From contig CAWDAZ010000002.1 of assembly GCA_963800475.1 (NCBI GenBank), positions 806,001 through 870,000 on the forward strand: a DNA stretch of 64,000 bases. Direction: 5' to 3'. A model generated the notes under the pieces. It did not search any database and was not told the origin of the DNA. It saw only the letters and a program-made list of their open reading frames with translations. Below are positions 61,270 to 64,000 of the stretch, piece by piece. The first letter of the stretch is position 1. Each line of letters begins with the position of its first letter. Source of the DNA: Palsa-465 sp963800475. Its GTDB lineage: Bacteria; Actinomycetota; Thermoleophilia; Solirubrobacterales; Solirubrobacteraceae. The position numbers were made by a program, and so were the translations under genes.

Positions 61270-61626
61270 TCATTTCCACTCGAGCGCTCCCCTCCGCCAC
61301 ACATACGCGAACGCGGAGAGCAACAGCAGCACGAACACGACCGTCTCGACCATCGCGAACGTCCCGAACGCACGCAGCTGAACCGCGATTGGGTACAGGA
61401 AGATCACCTCGATGTCGAACACGATGAACAGCATCGCGATCAGGTAGAAGCTGATTCCGAACCGGAAGCCGCGCTGGATCTCGGATGGGAGCCCGCATTC
61501 GTAGGGTTCCTGCTTGGACCTGTTCGGTCGCCTTTGCCCCAGGAACAGGTTCAGGACGGAGAACAGCGCTCCGACGGCTCCACCCAGAACGAGGAATACG
61601 ATCGCAGGGAGGTAGTCCCGCAGCAC
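61270..61626 (-). CDS. nuoA: NADH-quinone oxidoreductase subunit A
   Basis: 118 residues, three helices. The conserved loop YECGLPSEIQRGFRFGISFY and the acidic FIVFDIEVIFLYP are present. First gene of the complete nuoA-N operon (15 kb). GTG start 6 nt after TATAAC, so the nuo message is probably leaderless. Confidence 0.97.
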   Translation of the reverse strand: MLRDYLPAIVFLVLGGAVGALFSVLNLFLGQRRPNRSKQEPYECGLPSEIQRGFRFGISFYLIAMLFIVFDIEVIFLYPIAVQLRAFGTFAMVETVVFVLLLLSAFAYVWRRGALEWK

Positions 61627-61632
61627 GAGGGC

Positions 61633-61661
61633 GTTATACCACTACGCGGGGGAGCTTGTAA
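61633..61661 (-). promoter_or_regulatory. nuo operon promoter
   Basis: On the minus strand, TTACAA (61661-61656), 17-bp spacer, TATAAC (61638-61633), then 6 nt to the nuoA GTG. Confidence 0.65.
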
Positions 61662-61672
61662 CAAAGTGTTAC
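61658..61672. promoter_or_regulatory. Palindrome GTAACA-N3-TGTTAC over the nuo -35 region
   Basis: Perfect 6-bp arms around AAG. It covers the upstream part of the nuo -35 box and lies between the nuo promoter and that of the divergent gene at 61759. Typical operator position; the regulator is unknown. It does not match the Rex consensus. Confidence 0.6.
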
Positions 61673-61745
61673 TTAGTGCGGAATGCGGCTAGCCTCCGGG
61701 CCGCCGAGGGGATCGGCCCACCGCGATCGCGCGGCGTGGCCCGGA

Positions 61746-61751
61746 TACGCT
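61746..61751 (+). promoter_or_regulatory. -10 box TACGCT of the small membrane protein gene
   Basis: TACGCT lies 7 nt before the ATG at 61759, no Shine-Dalgarno sequence. Confidence 0.5.
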
Positions 61752-61758
61752 GCCGCGG

Positions 61759-62199
61759 ATGAAGACCGCCGCTCTGGTGGCCGAGCTGGTGGCGATCGCG
61801 CTGATGGCGATCACGTGCGTGTACGGCGCCTGGAGCTGGTGGCGGGCGCACGCCGGTGCGTGGTTCTGGTGGACGGCGCGGGCAGCGCAGGCCGCCGTCG
61901 TCGTGCAGGCGGCGGCGAACGGAGTCCTCGAGCTGACCGGCCCCAAGCCGAAGGGCCTCCACCTCCTGTACAGCGTCGTGCCGGTGCTGGTCTCGCTGAT
62001 CGCCGAGGCGCTCCGGGCGGCGGCGGCGCAGACGGTGCTCGAACAGCGGGGGCTCGAGTCCTCGAAGGCCGTCGGGAAGCTTCCCGAGCCCGAGCAGCGC
62101 CGAGTCGTGATCGCGATCATCCAGCGCGAGCTCGGCGTGATCACGGTCGCCGCGGCCGTGATCGTGGTGCTGCTCCTGCGGGCGGTGCAGACCGGTTAG
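61759..62199 (+). CDS. Hypothetical membrane protein
   Basis: 146 residues with four hydrophobic segments (about 4-24, 32-55, 67-90 and 125-142). It includes a Trp-rich stretch (YGAWSWWRAHAGAWFWW). Unrecognised; divergent from nuoA, so it may share the palindrome as an operator. The TAG stop overlaps the stop of the opposite-strand flavin reductase gene. Confidence 0.8.
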   Translation: MKTAALVAELVAIALMAITCVYGAWSWWRAHAGAWFWWTARAAQAAVVVQAAANGVLELTGPKPKGLHLLYSVVPVLVSLIAEALRAAAAQTVLEQRGLESSKAVGKLPEPEQRRVVIAIIQRELGVITVAAAVIVVLLLRAVQTG

Positions 62200-62702
62200 T
62201 TGTCCGAAGGCACCGGGGCCGACCCGGGCCAGGCGTGATACCGCCCGGCGTACCAGAGCAGCGGCTCACCGGCGCCGAGGCCCATCTCCCGGACCTCGCC
62301 GATCGCGATCGTGTGATCGCCTCCGGCCAGCAGCTCCCGGAGCTCGCACGCCGCCCACGCGATTGCGCCCTCGACGATCGGGACGCCACCTTCGAAGCGG
62401 TGCTCGACGCCGTCGAGCTTCTCGGCCTCCGGCAGCTTCGACGCGAATACGCCGGCGAGGTCCTCCTGCTCGGCGTTCAGCACGTTGACGCCGAACCGGC
62501 GGGCGTCCCGCACGATCGGCAGCGTCCGCGCCTCGTTCTCGAAGCACACGAGCGCCAGCATTGGCTCGAGCGAGAGCGAGCACAGCGCGTTCGCGGTCAT
62601 CCCGCCGATTCCGCCGGGACCCGCGCTGGTGATCACCGCGACGCCGGTGGCGAAGCGTCCGAACACCTCGCGGAACAGTTCGGGCCGGGGCAGAGCGGAC
62701 AT
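62196..62702 (-). CDS. Flavin reductase-like domain protein
   Basis: 168 residues. FREVFGRFATGVAVITSAGP, GMTANALCSLSLEPMLALVC and GDHTIAIGEVREMGLG are the FMN-binding signature of the flavin reductase (HpaC/DIM6-like) family. It supplies reduced flavin or acts as an FMN-binding oxidoreductase. TATAAC lies 9 nt before the ATG. Upstream to 62871 is a 169-nt gap that shows nothing else. Confidence 0.92.
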   Translation of the reverse strand: MSALPRPELFREVFGRFATGVAVITSAGPGGIGGMTANALCSLSLEPMLALVCFENEARTLPIVRDARRFGVNVLNAEQEDLAGVFASKLPEAEKLDGVEHRFEGGVPIVEGAIAWAACELRELLAGGDHTIAIGEVREMGLGAGEPLLWYAGRYHAWPGSAPVPSDN

Positions 62703-62711
62703 GCACGCGCG

Positions 62712-62717
62712 GTTATA
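62712..62717 (-). promoter_or_regulatory. -10 box TATAAC of the flavin reductase gene
   Basis: TATAAC on the minus strand, 9 nt before the ATG at 62702. Same hexamer as the nuo promoter. Confidence 0.5.
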
Positions 62718-62871
62718 GCGAGCATCCGCGGGCTCGGAGGGGGGACCCCGGCGCCGGCCCCTTGGTTGCCGCCGTGGAGGACGATCGCGCGAAGAAGGGA
62801 CTGCGGCGAACGTCACATCAGCCGGCGCCGGGTCAGGACCTCTGTTTCGCCGCCGACGGCCGAGCCCCTTC

Positions 62872-63261
62872 CTACGAGGTCACGGTCAGCGTCCCGAGCT
62901 CGCCGAGCGCCTGGTCGGAGAACAGCGTCGACGCGAGCGTGTACTTGCCCGGCGCGAGCGTGACCGACAGCTGCCGGGTCGCTCCCGGCCAGATCGGCGG
63001 GGTGCCGTCGACTCGCTGGTCGGACGCGGTCGTGATCACCAGGTTGTGTGTCAGCTTGCCGACGTTGTGGACGATGATCGTCAGCGCGCCGGCGCTCATC
63101 TCGACCTTCTTGGGGATGACCTGATACTCGGTCAGCGCCACTCGCAACGTCCGATCGGCGCCCACCGTGGCCGTATGGCCGCAGCCTGCGATCGCGGTCG
63201 CGGACAAAGCGGCGACGACTGCCGCGATCAGCACTGGCTTCGCGGGGCGGGCCCCGGACAT
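62872..63261 (-). CDS. Cupredoxin-fold lipoprotein without copper ligands
   Basis: 129 residues. Lipobox A-I-A-G-C27. The rest is a cupredoxin-like beta-sandwich: EYQVIPKKVEMSAGALTIIV, GKLTHNLVITT (one His, H72), WPGATRQLSVTLAPGKYTLA. In copper-binding relatives the Tyr is followed by a Cys, His and Met loop. Here that loop reads TLASTLFSDQALGELG, with no Cys, His or Met. It probably keeps the fold but does not bind type-1 copper. TAGCAT lies 7 nt before the ATG. Divergent from the cytochrome c gene. Confidence 0.8.
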   Translation of the reverse strand: MSGARPAKPVLIAAVVAALSATAIAGCGHTATVGADRTLRVALTEYQVIPKKVEMSAGALTIIVHNVGKLTHNLVITTASDQRVDGTPPIWPGATRQLSVTLAPGKYTLASTLFSDQALGELGTLTVTS

Positions 63262-63268
63262 CTCGGCG

Positions 63269-63274
63269 ATGCTA
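63269..63274 (-). promoter_or_regulatory. -10 box TAGCAT of the cupredoxin-like gene
   Basis: TAGCAT on the minus strand, 7 nt before the ATG at 63261. Confidence 0.5.
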
Positions 63275-63307
63275 GTTCCCGCCGCCGGGCGAGGCGATCT
63301 TCTTCCG

Positions 63308-63313
63308 TATGAT
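63308..63313 (+). promoter_or_regulatory. -10 box TATGAT of the cytochrome c gene
   Basis: TATGAT lies 10 nt before the ATG at 63324; close to the sigma-70 consensus. Confidence 0.5.
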
Positions 63314-63323
63314 CCCGCCCCGC

Positions 63324-63947
63324 ATGAGCCGGGCTGCCAGGGCTTCTCTCGTCGTGATCGCGTCGCTCGCCGTCGCCGCCGTCGCGACCGCCTGCGGGAG
63401 CCAGAAGATCAGCGTTCCGAAGTCGGAGGGCAGCCTTCATCAGGGTGCCGTGCTCTTCAACCAGCGGTGCTCGGGCTGCCACACGCTGTCCTACGCCGCG
63501 GCCCACGGGTCGGCGGCCAACGTCAGGTCCTCCGAGTTCAACAACGGCCCCAACTTCGACGTCCGCTGCGAGCGCCCCGTCAGCCGCGTCATGTACGCGA
63601 TCGAGAACGGCGGCTTCTCGGGGGCGATCATGCCCCAGAACGTTGTCACCGGGCAGCAGGCGATCGACGTCGCGGAGTTCGTCGCCAAGTACGCCGGGCG
63701 GCAGGCGCCGCTGGTGCCCGGCACGGTCCCATGCCTGGCCAAGCCGATCGGGTCGGTCGCGCCCGTCGCCACTGCGGCGGCGGCCGGCGCGGTCGCTTCC
63801 GGACAGGTCGCGGTCGGAGTGACCGGCCCGACTGGTCCGAACGGCGCGAGCGGCCCGACGGGCGCGACCGCGGCGAAGGCCGCGGCCGTTAAGCGCACCG
63901 CCAACCGCCCCTCCGCTCATCACGCCAAGAGCAAGCGCAAGCCCTAG
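63324..63947 (+). CDS. Membrane-anchored cytochrome c lipoprotein
   Basis: 207 residues. Lipoprotein signal with C24 (VATACGSQ), one haem site C49-S-G-C52-H53 and a probable axial Met at AIMPQNV (M103). C-terminal to the haem domain is a collagen-like G-P-T-G, G-A-S-G run and a Lys/Arg-rich end. Periplasm-side electron carrier, possibly linked to the nearby respiratory genes. The ATG at 63324 is preferred to that at 63309, which lies inside the -10 box. Confidence 0.88.
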   Translation: MSRAARASLVVIASLAVAAVATACGSQKISVPKSEGSLHQGAVLFNQRCSGCHTLSYAAAHGSAANVRSSEFNNGPNFDVRCERPVSRVMYAIENGGFSGAIMPQNVVTGQQAIDVAEFVAKYAGRQAPLVPGTVPCLAKPIGSVAPVATAAAAGAVASGQVAVGVTGPTGPNGASGPTGATAAKAAAVKRTANRPSAHHAKSKRKP

Positions 63948-63955
63948 GAGGGCGC

Positions 63956-64000
63956 GTTCTCGACATTCAACTGATCCGCCGCGACCCCGACGCCGTGCGA
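63956..64000 (+). CDS. serS: Seryl-tRNA synthetase, N-terminal end only (probable)
   Basis: Fifteen codons reach the right edge and read LDIQLIRRDPDAVR, the opening of SerRS coiled-coil arms. GGAGGG at about 63948-63953 is the right distance for a start at 63956-63961, but the codon there is GTT, followed by CTC. No ATG, GTG or TTG is in frame nearby, and an ATT lies two codons later. Either an unusual start or a G-to-T change or error in an expected GTG. Confidence 0.55.

Noticed and set aside
61658..61672. Rex or MtrA site before nuoA
   Set aside because: GTAACA-N3-TGTTAC differs from the Rex palindrome in sequence and spacing, and is an inverted rather than direct repeat; left as an operator of unknown regulator.
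63760..63870. Collagen-like repeat in the cytochrome c tail as a tandem DNA repeat
   Set aside because: Only two or three G-P-T-G/G-A-S-G units, with no exact DNA repeat; described in the gene entry instead.
1..64000. CRISPR arrays, insertion sequences, integrase or tRNA attachment sites
   Set aside because: No regularly spaced direct repeats, transposase or integrase motifs, or tRNA genes were seen on either strand.

Overview
The window is about 70% GC with near-saturated GC at third codon positions. It is dense, with many 1 to 20 bp gene overlaps, and gene families that fit a high-GC actinobacterium. The FabG4/HtdX/FadA2-type lipid cluster, paired MarR/DHA2 exporters, AbiEi-DUF559 proteins, DUF445 and a tandem ThyX-like protein point to the Thermoleophilia/Solirubrobacterales branch. 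That placement is inference. No rRNA, tRNA, CRISPR array, insertion sequence or prophage was seen.

Layout. 0-2.5 kb: the start of a molybdenum hydroxylase large subunit running off the left edge, a D,D-carboxypeptidase, a small membrane protein and a rhomboid homologue without catalytic residues. 2.5-10 kb: lipoate and oxo-acid metabolism (lipA; then E1alpha-E1beta-E2-lipB as one coupled operon), interrupted by an AbiEi/DUF559 protein and a membrane-anchored Tim44-like protein. 10-16 kb: a MarR/exporter pair, an alpha/beta hydrolase, membrane proteins and a coupled DUF445/Abi-alpha pair. 15.9-20.4 kb: a lipid operon (SDR, thiolase, FabG4-type reductase, MaoC dehydratase). 20.4-26 kb: a second MarR/exporter operon, a DEAD-box helicase, cyclophilin and aldehyde dehydrogenase. 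26-31.2 kb: a disturbed stretch with three frameshifted genes (DsbA/HCCA-like, phosphotransferase, mutM) and a truncated divergent gene pair. 31-35.4 kb: small stress, secreted and membrane genes. 35.5-42.2 kb: acetate use (satP, acsA, a LytS/LytR two-component pair and an acyl-CoA synthetase). 42-46.7 kb: a 944-residue secreted protein and a ThyX-like protein. 46.7-61.6 kb: a complete 14-gene complex I operon, nuoA to nuoN, on the minus strand. 61.7-64 kb: a membrane protein, flavin reductase, two redox-type lipoproteins and the first codons of a probable serS.

Regulation. About sixteen genes have a TAnnnT-like -10 box only 6-10 nt before the start codon and mostly no Shine-Dalgarno sequence, so leaderless transcription seems common. 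A two-half-site LytTR-type direct repeat with 12-bp spacing lies upstream of satP, next to the LytS/LytR genes. Palindromes sit at both MarR/exporter promoters, at the thiolase promoter, over the nuo -35 box and at the 5' end of the AbiEi-like gene.

The least expected signal is a short two-box repeat found at three operon junctions (E1alpha/E1beta, nuoG/nuoH, histidine kinase/response regulator). It always has the same orientation and its second box supplies the ribosome-binding region of the next gene. At two of these junctions, and at nuoJ/nuoK, the gap is also bridged by a mini-ORF whose stop codon overlaps the next start codon.
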